DNA of 64,000 bases from Clavaria fumosa. Taxonomy: Eukaryota; Basidiomycota; Agaricomycetes; Agaricales; Clavariaceae. The stretch's first letter is position 1; every line of letters starts with the position of its first letter. The notes under the pieces were generated by a model. It searched no databases, was not told the DNA's origin, and saw only the letters and a list, made by a program, of their open reading frames with translations. The stretch is from NCBI GenBank assembly GCA_951802425.1, contig OX637794.1:5084001-5148000 (forward strand), written 5' to 3'. Positions 46,970 to 57,308 of the stretch are shown piece by piece. A program made the position numbers and the translations under genes.

Positions 46970-48815
46970 TCACATGTCAACTGTCATCGAGTCTGCATTT
47001 GACAATAAGCCTTGAAACTTATTGAAATCCGTTTCGTGGACTGGGTAATTGTACCAAAATCGACGCGGATGAAGGTTCATTTGGTGGATCCAGTCCGGCC
47101 GACAGATCCACTGTGTGCGATGGCTACAACGTACGCAATAAAACCGAGCTTTTTCGTGCCAGAGCCTCGACGTGCGATGTATTTCGGCCCTGAAATCGCC
47201 GCTGTTCGATCTGCAGTCGGCATTGGGACAATGCAGCATTTTCATGCCCCAAGCATGTGCCGGAGGAATTGATGCGGTAATGCAGCGAGATTCGATGGCG
47301 TTGATTTCATTTCGGTATAGCAGGGTGACGGATGTGTGGGCAAGAAGGTCCCAATCGCTGGCAATTGACCGAACCGCTGCTGTCCATGCATCCGTTCCAA
47401 AGATAAGCGTATTGTTAACGAAGGAGAGGAGGCCCTGTGTGACGCTAAGGGGCACAACAGATGCCCCAGAGAATCCAATGACGAATGTGAATGCGCCACT
47501 ATGGACGTCAACCATCAGTAAAATCCTCCTGGCAATGGGTACTGACGCACCTTTGGACCAAACTCCTCACATCCTGAAAATGGTGTTCGTTCGACATCGC
47601 CCCGCCACATGTCATCATGATCAGCCCCCGAACGCTGTTGCCCATTACTTCAAATGCACTGAGCAATTCAGGGGACAAATAACCTGCGAGTACCTGAATA
47701 TCTCACTTGAGTAAATGGGTCTTTCACAATGTTGTAAATACATACATCGCTGATGTCAACAGACTGGGTACCGTGGGCCGCTGACATCGTGTGCACGATT
47801 TTTCCAGTGTGGCTGTCACTGTGTGTATCCAAGACAACCAGGATGTTTGATCTTCCTCCGGCAGCTCGGATAAAATCCCAAGCCGGATCGACCTTCTTGT
47901 TGTTCTGCCCCGCATGCTGGAGCAATAGTTGAATGAAAAGAATCTGCAATTCCAGAAATTATGCTAAATTCCATTGGTATATGATAAAACTCACATTTTC
48001 GTTATGCTCAACATATTGGTGCGTGAGCCAAGGTGTGAGGACATCCATGAAGGCGCTGTTCCGCTTGCCGAGCTTTAAGCTGATTATGATAAGGGGGTTC
48101 GTCACCTTTGCCTTCCATGTTGCCAAAGATAGATTGTAGCACTGAATCTCGTACTGTTTGTGAACCTGTATCAGCATTGATAAAAATGTTGCGCGTCAAG
48201 ACTCACTGGTACAGGGAGCTTTTGGTGCTCCAGACAAAGTGGGCAAAGAAACGCCGTTTTGTCTGAGATGCTGCTTGAGACAATGCACCCTGTGTCACCG
48301 AAAACAGAAGCGGTGCAAATCTTGATAGGGCACCGCTTGCCAGATGTATTGGTCCCACTGCAATGTATCAATCGACCATAATCATTGCATGACGCGCATG
48401 ACTTGATGAAGGAGTCAAGTCAAGCTCTAATTCATGTACAAAATAAGTTATAACTTACTTCGAGCGTGTTCCAAATAGGTCGAGGCCCAGAATCTGTTAG
48501 GCCAATGAGTACACAGAATACAAGGCCAGTGGGTTGGAATCACCGATTTCACTTGGTTCTCCCTCCGCTGTATGTGATGCTCAACCGAGTATTCACAAAC
48601 TTCAAATGGATGTCACAAAACAAGGGAAGAAGGGTATACCTTTGAAAATAACGCCTGCATTTGAGCCATTCACACATAATTGATTCGATCTGGCTAGTAG
48701 TCGCCTCTGCTGCGCGGCAACTGTGAATGAAATGATGGTGTCCATGGTTAAAGTTGAGGTGTGAGTTACGACCAGCGATATCACGTGAACTTTGGTTCAT
48801 TGATGAGGTAATCAA
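46970..48815 (-). CDS. PHD/ADD-like finger plus putative caspase-fold protein, paralogue A
   Basis: Exons 48207-48401, 47995-48165, 47746-47943, 47551-47693 and 46970-47498 join in frame with GT-AG introns, giving about 411 residues. Further N-terminal exon(s) lie within 48402-48815 (MCEWLKCRRYFQ) but could not be joined with certainty. Exon 48207-48401 holds a Cys cluster: SCASCNDYGRLIHC, RCPIKIC and FLCPLC. The following part has LVVLDTHSDSHTGKIVH (about 47825) and then GLIMMTCGGAM (about 47620), a His and a Cys-Gly-Gly each after a hydrophobic strand, as in caspase-fold peptidases. The last exon has DLLAHTSVTLL and a second Cys pair region (HCPNADC, YCVRCSHRTQW). The intron before GAFTFVIGFS sits where paralogue B has one. 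The function is unknown and the peptidase idea is inference. Confidence 0.75.
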
Positions 48816-49403
48816 TTGCCGATTGGGAATTAAAGCGTGGTAACTAGGACGAGGAAGCGCCGGCTGACGATGCCGGCAGAACCCTTGCTTGCCTGTACAA
48901 GATCAGAGTAAAATGTAATTATTGGCAGAGGATGATCATCTAGAAAGATTGAATATACACTGCAAAGAGGTACAGTATGGGAAAGTAGAATGGAAGGGTC
49001 TTCAGTCTTAGGCATTCCGCATTTCAGCAAAACATTTCCAAACTAGGAAGCGCCGACTTCGTCGACAGAACCCTTGCTTGATGGTCATCAGCGTACATTT
49101 ACATTTTTTTATTAAAACCAAACAGGCATTCTGAGTCCTAGAAACTGTAGCAGTCTGTCTCGATTTTTTTAACAAATGTAGTTACGCTTCTTTGGCCCTA
49201 TTTGACCTCTTTCCAAATTAATTGTTTATTTAAATATTTGATCGGTTAGACAGGCACCTGCGGACAATAAAGGGGGCGAAAGAACCCTTGACAAGCAAGG
49301 GAATGCGCCACTGTCCATACACAATGAACCGTCATCATTCACAATCAATGTTGAGTCTTTCGCTCAAATTTTGGGCTCTGGGGTGGTGTCTGGAATCAAA
49401 TAT
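48816..49403. other. No gene; repeated GAAGCGCCG-x-GAACCCTTGCTTG motif
   Basis: The segment 48845-48895 and the segment 49045-49080 share GAAGCGCCG and CAGAACCCTTGCTTG. A third partial match is near 49280. Otherwise it is AT-rich without coding signal. Confidence 0.4.
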
Positions 49404-49442
49404 TAGCCGCATTAGGCTAATAGAATTAGCCTAATGCGGCTA
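49404..49442. repeat. Perfect 18 bp palindrome with 3 nt loop
   Basis: TAGCCGCATTAGGCTAAT (49404-49421) and its exact complement (49425-49442) flank AGA. Each arm contains ATTAGGCTAAT or its complement. A looser repeat, TAGCCAAATCAGGCTA, follows. It could be an element terminus or a cruciform-forming site. Confidence 0.9.
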
Positions 49443-49599
49443 TTCTCATTAGCCAAATCAGGCTATTTGCCCAACTGTGTGGGTTTTTTTTTTTTCACTT
49501 TGCTCTCGCGCTGCCCCTTCGCTCGTCTCGTCTCCCTTGCTGCTGTGACCACCAGACCACCAGATTCCATTCAGAGGTGAGTGTCTATCTACCCACTTG

Positions 49600-50375
49600 C
49601 GCTGCCCATCCCGCTCACACTGCCGCCCCACCTGCCCTGCTGTGCTGCCCACCACCTGCTCCATTTGCGCTACCCACTCCGCCTGTGCCCGCACCCCGCC
49701 TCGCTCGCTGCCTGCCCCGCTCCCCGCACTGCTTGCCTGCTCCCCGTGCCGCTTGCCTGCCCCGCTCCCTGCCCCGCCCTTCCCTGCGCGCGCTCGCCCT
49801 CGCCGGCCTGCGCACCCCACTTGCGCCCGCTCCCTGCCCCGCCCTTGCCGGCCTGTGCACCCCGCTTGCGCCCGCTCCCTGCCCCGCTCCTTGCCCCGCT
49901 TGTTACCCGCTCGCCCTCACCGGCCTGCGCACCCCACTTGCGCGCACTCCCTGCCCTGCCCTTCTCTGCCCTGCCCTTCCCTGCCCCGCCCTTCCCTGCG
50001 CGCACCCCACTTGCGTGCGCTCCCTGCCCCGCCCTTCCCTGCGTGCGCTCGCCCTCGCTGGGCTGCGCACCCCACTTGCGCCCGCTCCCTGCCCTGCCCT
50101 TGCCGGCCTGCACACCCCGCTTGCGCCCGCTCCCTGCCCCGCTCCTTGCCCCGCTTGTTATCCGCTCGCCCTCGCCGGCCTGCGCACCCCACTTGCGCGC
50201 GCTCCCTGCCCCGCCCTTCCCTGCGTGCGCTCGCCCTTGCCGGCCTGCGCACCCCGCTTGCGCCCGCTCCCTGCCCCGCTCCTTGCCCCACTTGCACCCG
50301 CTACCCACCCCGCTTGCACCTGCTCCCTGCCCCATTCCTTCCCCTGCTCATTTCCCACCCTGCTCCCACTTGCAC
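49600..50375. repeat. GC- and C-rich minisatellite
   Basis: Units built from CTTGCGCCCGCTCCCTGCCC and GCTCGCCCTCGCCGGCCTGC repeat with several lengths. Most frames on both strands are open for 250-360 codons because stop codons do not fit the composition. The peptides are Pro/Ala/Cys- or Arg/Gly/Ala-rich and show no family. I treat them as non-coding. Confidence 0.8.
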
Positions 50376-50442
50376 CTGTCCCACTCACATATCCATATGT
50401 ATACTTTATTTACACAATAAAAAATTGTTATCCCCAGTTCAT

Positions 50443-50769
50443 TATGCCAAGACAAAGTGGCTCTAAGAATAAAGAAGGGCATGGGGCAGGAGGAGCAAGA
50501 GCAGGTGCAGGAAGAAAGTGGAAAAGCAGTCCTGTGGGGCTGCTGGATAGGATGGCAGAGATAGGAGATGACCAGCCTGTTCATGTACAACCCTGTATTC
50601 AAGGTTTGTTTTTCAAAATCAAAATTTATTGTGTGGGCTGGTATGAATCAGCTGGGTGGGGCTAAGGCCCCTTGTAAGCCTAGGAGATGTATAGCTTGCA
50701 TTAGGGCTGGGAAAGTGTGGCATGACTGTCCAGGCAGGAATGATAGGTCCAAATGCCCCCTGTCATCTT
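50443..50769 (+). CDS. Small Gly/Arg-rich protein with C-terminal Cys cluster
   Basis: It starts MPRQSGSKNKEGHG, then a Gly/Ala/Arg/Lys stretch. The downstream part encodes CKPRRCIACIRAGKVWHDCPG and then RSKC before a TAA stop at 50767-50769. The two parts are in different frames. An intron from a GTACAA donor at about 50585 to an acceptor ending CTAAG near 50667 would join them in phase. The C-x4-C-x2-C-x10-C-x8-C pattern is a common small zinc motif in mushroom repeat-encoded proteins. It may be the start of a longer, lost ORF. Confidence 0.5.
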
Positions 50770-50879
50770 AAGACACAAGTAAGCTAAGCATATTCATTCT
50801 GCCAAGTTCAAACTGATATTTATAGATCATATGGCTATCTCATATATGCTGGACAATTGTATGTACTATGTTGTATGTG

Positions 50880-51037
50880 AAAAAAGTTGCATCCATCATC
50901 CAATGCTTGAGAGGAGGAACACTTCGGGAGGAGGAGCACTTCGAGCAGTGAGAAAATGAAGTGCACGGCAGAGTTTCGAACCTGCGCACTACGTAGTGCG
51001 TAGTGGCATCTTTACCACTGGACTACACAGCCAAATA
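50880..51037 (-). ncRNA. tRNA-like Pol III unit (possible SINE)
   Basis: On the minus strand, an A-box match TAGTCCAGTGG (51026-51016) and a B-box match GGTTCGAAACT (about 50982-50972) are spaced as in a tRNA gene, and a T6 terminator lies at 50886-50881. The T-arm has one extra base and the segment between the boxes is a 16 bp palindrome (CGCACTACGTAGTGCG), so it does not fold as a normal tRNA. The roughly 160 nt from A-box to T-run fits a short tRNA-derived SINE. I cannot assign an anticodon. Confidence 0.6.
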
Positions 51038-51387
51038 TAATATATATTCTTTAGACTTACATGAGCAACATTTTTGAATTCAAAATCAAATATGGCAATT
51101 CCAGACATGACACCACAGCCCAAATTTTGGATGTGCACCTGCACACTGTCTTCGTGGTTATTTTCCAGGTCTTATTACTGTATTTCATCAGGAATCACAC
51201 TCAGAAGAGCATATGCAAGATTCAACTACCCCAAGCTTTGTTTTTCTTCGTTTTCACACCTCTGCAAACCGCTGTAAATGAATTTAATTATTTACACAGC
51301 ACTCTCTGCGTACTGTTCACATAACCTGGCACCACCCCTGCTCGCAACCAACACTGCCTGGCACCTCCCAACGGCTGCGCACTACTC
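51038..51387. other. No gene recognised
   Basis: The stretch is AT-rich with overlapping short frames only. Confidence 0.4.
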
Positions 51388-52060
51388 TCAATGTACAAGG
51401 CTCTTACAAGAGTAGTGGCAACAACGGCCCAGGCCCCTCTCTGCGGTCAGAGACCGATGGCAGGGACCTGGGCCGTTAAGCACCTCCTTGCGCCTCGTAA
51501 TAATAGTTGGGTACTGGCACATGTTGGCGAAGATTGCGACGTCTTGTTGTGTTTTGCGCAGGGATCTCTGGCGACTCAGAATGACGGAGATGTGTGTCCA
51601 CCATAGGCGAATCATCTGTCGTTGCAGTCCTAATGATAGCCAGTTTAAATGCTCCGAGATGTGGAATATACGCCCCAATCGTGTTTTAGCAGCTGCAAGT
51701 TCATCTGTCAACTCACAGAGCTTGACTTGCAAAGCGGCCTCTCGAGCCTGCACCTCTTGTTCATGCCGCTGCCAGGCCTCACTGCGAGCCTGCACCTCTT
51801 GTTCATGCCTCCATCAGCGAAATAATTGGTATGGAGGTATGGACTGCTACATACCTTTGCATACCGCCTATAACACCCACTTATTTTGCTGATGTCTCCT
51901 AGGCCTCGTCGCAAGCCTGAATTTCCTGGTGATATGCTTGCTCAGTCTCAGCCATCCTTGACTGCACGAGATTCTCAAGGACAATGAGAAGTTGCGGGTC
52001 CACAGCTTGAAGAGCCTCAGACAGAGAAGGTGAGCTTGAGAGCTTGTCACTGATATTCAT
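51388..52060 (-). pseudogene. Coiled-coil protein gene interrupted by a tiny MITE
   Basis: From ATG about 52060 the minus strand reads MNISDKLSSSPSLSEALQAV and LENLVQSRMAETEQAYHQEI. It meets a TAG at the edge of an insertion (51823-51901), then continues as RHEQEVQARSEAWQRHEQEV and LCELTDELAAAKTRLGRIF. The charged heptad-like composition predicts a coiled coil. An 11-codon unit (RHEQEVQAR...) is tandemly repeated. The frame ends at 51388. The function is unknown. Confidence 0.55.
51823..51901. mobile_element. Tiny TIR insertion (about 80 bp)
   Basis: The ends are CATCAGCGAAATAA (left) and the complement of CATCAGCAAAATAA (right). The CATCAGC start is shared with the MITE at 20048-20175. It interrupts the coiled-coil reading frame. 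Confidence 0.65.
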
Positions 52061-53241
52061 AGTAGTTGCAGTCCATTACTCGAACCAGCCACACTGCAAA
52101 ACGGATCATAAAATAATAACATTATACCGAATAATGATTATATTATATAATGGTGACACGTGCTAGTGTGACAAAAAGTGATTGGACAGGTAAGTGGACA
52201 TGACACTTCGCCACACGAATGAACACCTATTTGTCCGCCGTGTGATAGTAGTTCAATCACAGGCGCCAACGACACTCACATGTGTGGCGCTGACAGCCCG
52301 CATAACAAGCGTCTACACCTCGGCGCTGCAGGCACCTCGGCTTACCCATGCCTGGGTGAGGTTTACCCCACCGCCACAGGAGCCTACCTAGCCTTACCCT
52401 GGCCAGCAACAAAAGAGAACGGCTCAGCCTCTCCTCTTGCTCACCGGTGTGCTCCATCTCTTCTAGCAAATCGTAAGGTTGTTGGTAATCAACCGGCCAC
52501 CTTACGTAATCTCAGTTTCCTTATTGGTCATTGCACTTTGCACTTACACAGCTCAGTCCGTACTATGACTGAGCTGTGAGTGTTATTGATTTTCATTCTT
52601 TTCCTTACATTTTCTGATGTCCTAATGTAGAACAAGACGTTAGGTAGACTGCAATCCAGTCCGTACTACAACTGAGCTAACAAGACTACGTTAGACTTAA
52701 TTTCTATAAAGGTTTCCGTGGAGCCTCTGCACTTCAGTATATACATATCGCAAGCGCCCTCACTCACCATTATATCTACCGTTTCCTTACACCACCTGCA
52801 ACTCTGGCTGCTGGGGCGGCCGCATCGTGCCTAAGTGCGGACGTATTGCGGTCAAGTCCACATGCGAACGACAAGCGTCGCAATGCTTCCGCACACCCAG
52901 CTAAGAGGTGATGCTACACCCCGCTGGGTAAGATAGCACCGCACCTATGCTTGCCGCACTATTGTCCTCGACACATACCCGCATTTGGGCGACGTGTTGC
53001 CGCGCCGCTTGGCCCAGTTAAACCGGGAGTTTCTGTGGCCGTGCATATTTTTGCCCAGCAAGCCTCATCATCATCCAACGTTCGATCTTGCATCGGTCAT
53101 CTACATTTGTTTCATCTACAACTTCAGCAAAACACAGTCTCGACATAGCCAATCCAGGTAAATCACAAGATGAAGGCAGAACTAAATACGCCCACAAACA
53201 AGTTGGTCTCAGTGCAATTTCTTGACACTTTGTGTATGCAA
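52061..53241. other. No gene; hairpin at 52547-52578
   Basis: CACAGCTCAGTC (52547-52558) and its exact complement (52567-52578) form a hairpin with an 8 nt loop. A CAGTCCGTACTA motif from it recurs near 52656. The GC-rich stretch 52790-52960 resembles 16960-17070. No coding signal is supported. Confidence 0.5.
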
Positions 53242-54237
53242 TCATTGGGCGGCAGATGCTGAATCATCTTCAGAGCTTGAGCTTGAGCTGGACCGCAAAG
53301 GAGAATCGTTTTCGATGTACGAACGAGCCTGTAAGGGTTTATTTAGACAGATTTGTGGATGATGGGGTTCGGATCACGCAGTTACCTTGAATCCTTTGGC
53401 AGCCGTGTCTCTTCCAAAGCGGCTGAAATACGATGTTACAAACCTGACCATCCCCTCTAAAGGCTTGCCAAAGCCTTGGTTATCGAGGGTGGGCTCAGTA
53501 TGAAGAGCAATATAATTTTTGCTGATTTTCTTAGCTCTGCCTTCACCAAGCTCTGCTCGCAACTTCAGATCTTGCCATCTTGCCCAGTCTGTGTTTTAAT
53601 GGTCAAAGGGCATTCATTGGTAGATGCTGAAGCATGCACCCAACTTGATGGCATCACTTTTGAACACAGCCCGTCCAGACTTATCCGAAAGAAAAAAATC
53701 ATAATCCCGCTCGGTGAAGCCGACGTCATTATATAATGAGAGAAGGTGGAGGTCGAAGGATGGCACGCGAAGTTTCAGGGGGATGACATCGTCGCCTTCA
53801 GCAGCAAGGATTTGTTGGGTATCGGTGATGAATCGGGTACGAACCCTCGAAAGATACCGCATAAAACGTTGCGCCCCTTCCAAAATGGCATTTCCTTCCT
53901 GGACCTCCCCCCACCTGATCCATCTTCCGAGGTACAAGGCATCTCGGCACCACGCATGCATGTAATTGAGGCGCATGATGTGTCGCATGTAATGGGCAGG
54001 GAATCGACCCACATATTTCGTAGCGCCTTTTCCTGGAAATGTGGTCGAATGGAGGGTGAAGGTGTTTGATTCGGAGTCAAGACCGTCCACACTGAACATA
54101 TCAGCGTAGTCTGGGGTGGACATTTCAGAAGTCCACAACCTCCCATTGTCCCAGAGGTCGGTAGGTGCTGCGCGCAAATGAGGTGGCAAGTGCCTTTCGA
54201 TGTTTTTTCGGATCGTTGTCTTCTTTTTCCGAGGCAT
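53242..54237 (-). pseudogene. Paralogue of the unknown gene at 39935-41073, two nonsense codons
   Basis: It starts at ATG 54237 (MPRKKKTTIRKNIERHLPPH). The blocks APTDLWDNGRLWTS, RFPAHYMRHIMRLNYMHAWC, VPSFDLHLLSLYND and WQDLKLRAELGEGRAKKI follow in one frame to a donor at 53385. A last exon (53242-53328) encodes a Ser/Asp-rich tail. The frame is interrupted by TGA at 53614-53616 and TAA at 53596-53598, between the ACF and NTDW blocks. The paralogue has FELC just before NTDW. Apart from these two codons the exons fit, so inactivation looks recent, or the region hides an unusual intron. Confidence 0.7.
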
Positions 54238-54376
54238 GGTATGAGTGGATGGCAAGAAAGCGATATGGCATGATCGGAGTTTATTGTATTTTGCATGTGA
54301 CCTGCCAAACAAAACATGCATTGATTGTTGAAAATGTAAATTTAGATATTTCATTTCTCACTCAATTCTCCACAGA

Positions 54377-55640
54377 ATGGCCTCAAATTTCAAATGTGAT
54401 ATCTTTACAGCTGTTTGCATCAGTCTTGACACTCCGCGTAATAATAAAAAGAAAGAAAGATTGTCACAGCATTTTCTGAGCTGTAGTCTCCGCCCCAAAT
54501 GCTCTCTCCAAGTCCTCAATGCTTCTAAGTCTCAAGGAAATGACATTTCGAACGACTCTGAGTTCTCTAGTCATGCATATGGTTCTGAGCTTTCCAGCAA
54601 CGACAACAGCACTACGACAGGTGAATCTACCGCAGGAATTGGACTAGCCAGCCGTGGAATTGGAAAGAGAGGCTCAGGCACAATTGGTACGATAAGAATC
54701 AAGTTACCTTCTAGACGGACTCTGCCAGCAAAGGACGGGCCCTTGCATGGTACAAACCAGTCACCTATCTCAGAGATGGCCCTAGATGATTCCGGCAAGA
54801 CTTGTGAAAAGATGAGGGTGAAGCGAAAGAGTTGATGGTGCGTTTCGGTTTAGTTTGCATCAGATCTTTTCTGACATGCGTTATTGACCAAAATGACCAG
54901 AAGTGGAAAAAGTATTTCTCGTGTCTGAGCATGGCAGAACTTGTCTGATGAGGATCTGTGCTCTTCAAGCTTGCCAGGAACGGAGAAGATGCAGATGAGA
55001 GTCCTCTACAGAAGAAGACGAAGGCATCACCCTCTGATCACATCCAGACACAGGTTTCACGAGAATCAAGGATACCCGAGGACAACCTTGCGAAAGCAGG
55101 CCAAGTCCGTCTCTTTCGTGAGCGTTGGACCTGCCACAGCACATGTGCGAGTGACCGCTGTTATATTGCCCCTGACAACCCTACACACTTCCCATTGAGC
55201 ATGACTCACTTCGATGTCCAGGCATCTGCTTTGGTAAGACCTTCCGTCTGCGTGTTGATAAATTCTGACTTAGATGTCAGCTCAAAAACAATGGGACAGC
55301 GACAATTGAGTCTCCGCCTAATCATAAAGTCTTTGATGCAATTTCAGCACCAAATCTAGCATAAGCTGCACACCGCCACAACCCCAAATCCACATCAATC
55401 TGCCGGATGCACTCTTTGCCAGACTTCTCCAGCATGCACTGGCACCAACACTCATTGCTCGCCTTCCACTTTCTGAAACGCTCCTGCCTGAGAACACCCC
55501 TGCTGGGCGTATCTGCACTTTGATGAATTCTGCGAGACATATGATCTTGGCGACAATATCCTTAGCATACTCAAGCAGCATGGATATACTCGCACAGGCT
55601 CATTCAAGTTTGTAAAAATCGAAGACCTACGAGAGATAAA
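54377..55640 (+). pseudogene. Decayed Agaricomycete multi-domain ORF
   Basis: Successive plus-strand pieces in different frames are: an opening Ser-rich part (MASNFKCDIFTAV..., 54377-54835), ESPLQKKTKA, WTCHSTCASDRCYIAPDN then HFPLSMTHFDVQASAL (about 55125-55233), IESPPNHKVFDAISAPN (about 55300), IHINLPDALFARLLQHAL (about 55390) and FDEFCETYDLGDNILSILKQ...FKFVKIEDLREI (about 55523-55635). I recall this order, a Cys-x-Cys-Tyr-x-Pro block, then PPNH, then a SAM-like helix pair, from multicopy mushroom proteins of unknown function. At least two frameshifts remain after allowing introns. The sequence stops where the mariner remnant begins. Confidence 0.55.
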
Positions 55641-56310
55641 CGGAGTGATTATGTCCATAGCCTCATACATATCAAAAATAATCCCATCACCTACACTTGC
55701 AGCGAAGATATCATTGTTACGACGGATGAAAGTCTTGATTTTCAAGAACACTTCCTCAATAGGGGGAGTAAGGTACAAATTGATCAGTCAATTCAAGAAT
55801 TTCGCCCCATGGTGAATTTGTGCAATGCCCATCACCAGTACGCTCAATGGCCCTGCACATTGGAAGCTGACAAGATTTCAGGACCCGGAAATTTGACAGA
55901 AGATGAAAACATATACCACAGTGAACTCTAGAAACTCAAGAAAAAGGTCCCTTGTTGTAGAGTCTTTAACAACGGTGCATGCGACGATCCCATCATTGGT
56001 GGGAAGTCCTTTGTAGCAGGCCAAGAAGCTCATCAAGGAACCAATCAGGCCGGTGACGGAGATATTGAAGATCATCTATCAGGGGAGTGCGAGGGCGCCC
56101 CAGAATTGAAACGTCATAGCGGACAACGCTCTCAGTCTCATGATAGAGTCTGAGAACACAATAGAATGACCGAGAGATGCAAAGCACAAGATCTTCTAGG
56201 GGTAGGAGACCGTGCTCGTGGATCCTCATGGCAGCCTCCTTGACAACCACGATCAATGCGATGGAAGGGTAGGGCGAGATCAGCCTCTGGCTAAGCAAGG
56301 TTCTCAAATC
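55600..56310 (-). pseudogene. IS630/Tc1-mariner-type transposase remnant
   Basis: Minus-strand pieces in order: HEHGLLPLEDLVLC (56215), VLRLYHETESVVRY and GRPRTPLIDDLQY (56090), HRPDWFLDELLGLLQ (56050), then after a gap GIVACTVVKDSTTRDLFLEF (about 55990) and finally PPIEEVFLKIKTFIRRNNDIFAASVGDGIIFD (about 55770-55680). These are the helix-turn-helix and the end of the DDE domain of the IS630/Tc1 family common in basidiomycetes. The middle with two catalytic acids is deleted, and the frame is broken several times. Confidence 0.75.
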
Positions 56311-57308
56311 TCAAGTCGCGACTCGGCAATCCTTTCCTTCTTTTTTTCATGCAGAGTGTCAAGACTAATGCAAACAGCTGTAAGTAGAGGAAAGAGATGG
56401 AAATCCAAAATGTTCAAAGTATCACCATGAGCAGGGGTAATACATGGCACCCGGAGCATCAATGATGAGCTGAGTGACAACGGCAAGGGGAATGATGCAT
56501 AAGGGGTGCAGAATGGTTTTGAAAAAACTAGCAAAAAGTGGATGATGACCGTGTGATTGGGTAATGCATGATTGTCAGGAAGGTTGTTGAAAGACGGCAA
56601 AGTGATGAATGGGCTGGGTAGTCAGCAATATCGATACATCAGGCGGTTAGCCTGTTGAATCAATTTTCCCATGTGGTGCATTCACATGCAGACCGTTTCC
56701 AAAAGTTTATTAGTAGCCTCTGTAAACGGTGATGATCCAGGACAAATTTCTCATTTGTTGTACCTTGCAACAAGTCTCTCATAGGGCAATATTGACAAAA
56801 AAGATCAGCCACCACTGAAGGGACATACATTTGTCCATGGCCAACAAGATGGGTGTCCATTTGCTTGTCTTTCGGACTTGCTTCCATATGTTTCTGCTGT
56901 TCTGTCTCAGTTTTCCATCCCACTACATACCGGACACACATGGTTCAGTCGGGCATTCTGGTATACAACAGGGTACTGGACAAGGCAAATCCCCTGCATA
57001 TCACGAGGCACTAAATTCTACAGAAGATATCTGTTTTTCTGGTAATATATGAGTCTGGTGGAGAATATCCTTGCCATGATAACCATGGGTTCAGCAAATT
57101 GAAACGGATTTCCCTAACTGGATAACTTTGAGTTGAGTCCAGCAAATTAATTAAGGCATCCTTGACTGGATTGCATCTAGGCCGCCAAATTACCTGTGAC
57201 CTTCAGAATACCGTCATGTTGGCTTTGTTTAATTCAAGCGATTGTAGAAAAGGCGATTGTTCGCAGAGGGTGGTGGGGAGGTGAACAAGACGCAATCGTA
57301 TGTAGGGC
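56311..57308. other. No intact gene; inverted copy of a short exon-like segment
   Basis: The segment 56330-56385, read on the minus strand (AGCTGTTTGCATTAGTCTTG), repeats 54410-54465 on the plus strand, so the two form an inverted pair around the pseudogene and mariner block. Both follow an ACAG acceptor-like end and encode AVCISLDT. The remaining frames are unrecognised. Confidence 0.45.

Noticed and set aside
49577..50665. Open frames of 221-362 codons on both strands in the C-rich block
   Set aside because: They overlap in most frames because the composition excludes stop codons, and the peptides are low-complexity. This is minisatellite, not genes.
50965..51037. Functional tRNA gene
   Set aside because: The A and B boxes are good, but the T-arm has an extra base and no acceptor or anticodon stem can be drawn. 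I call it tRNA-like.
53634..53640. Loss of a splice donor (GT to AT) in the 53.2-54.2 kb paralogue
   Set aside because: Comparison with the 40 kb copy showed that the reading frame runs straight through this point, so no intron is needed. The lesions are the two nonsense codons instead.
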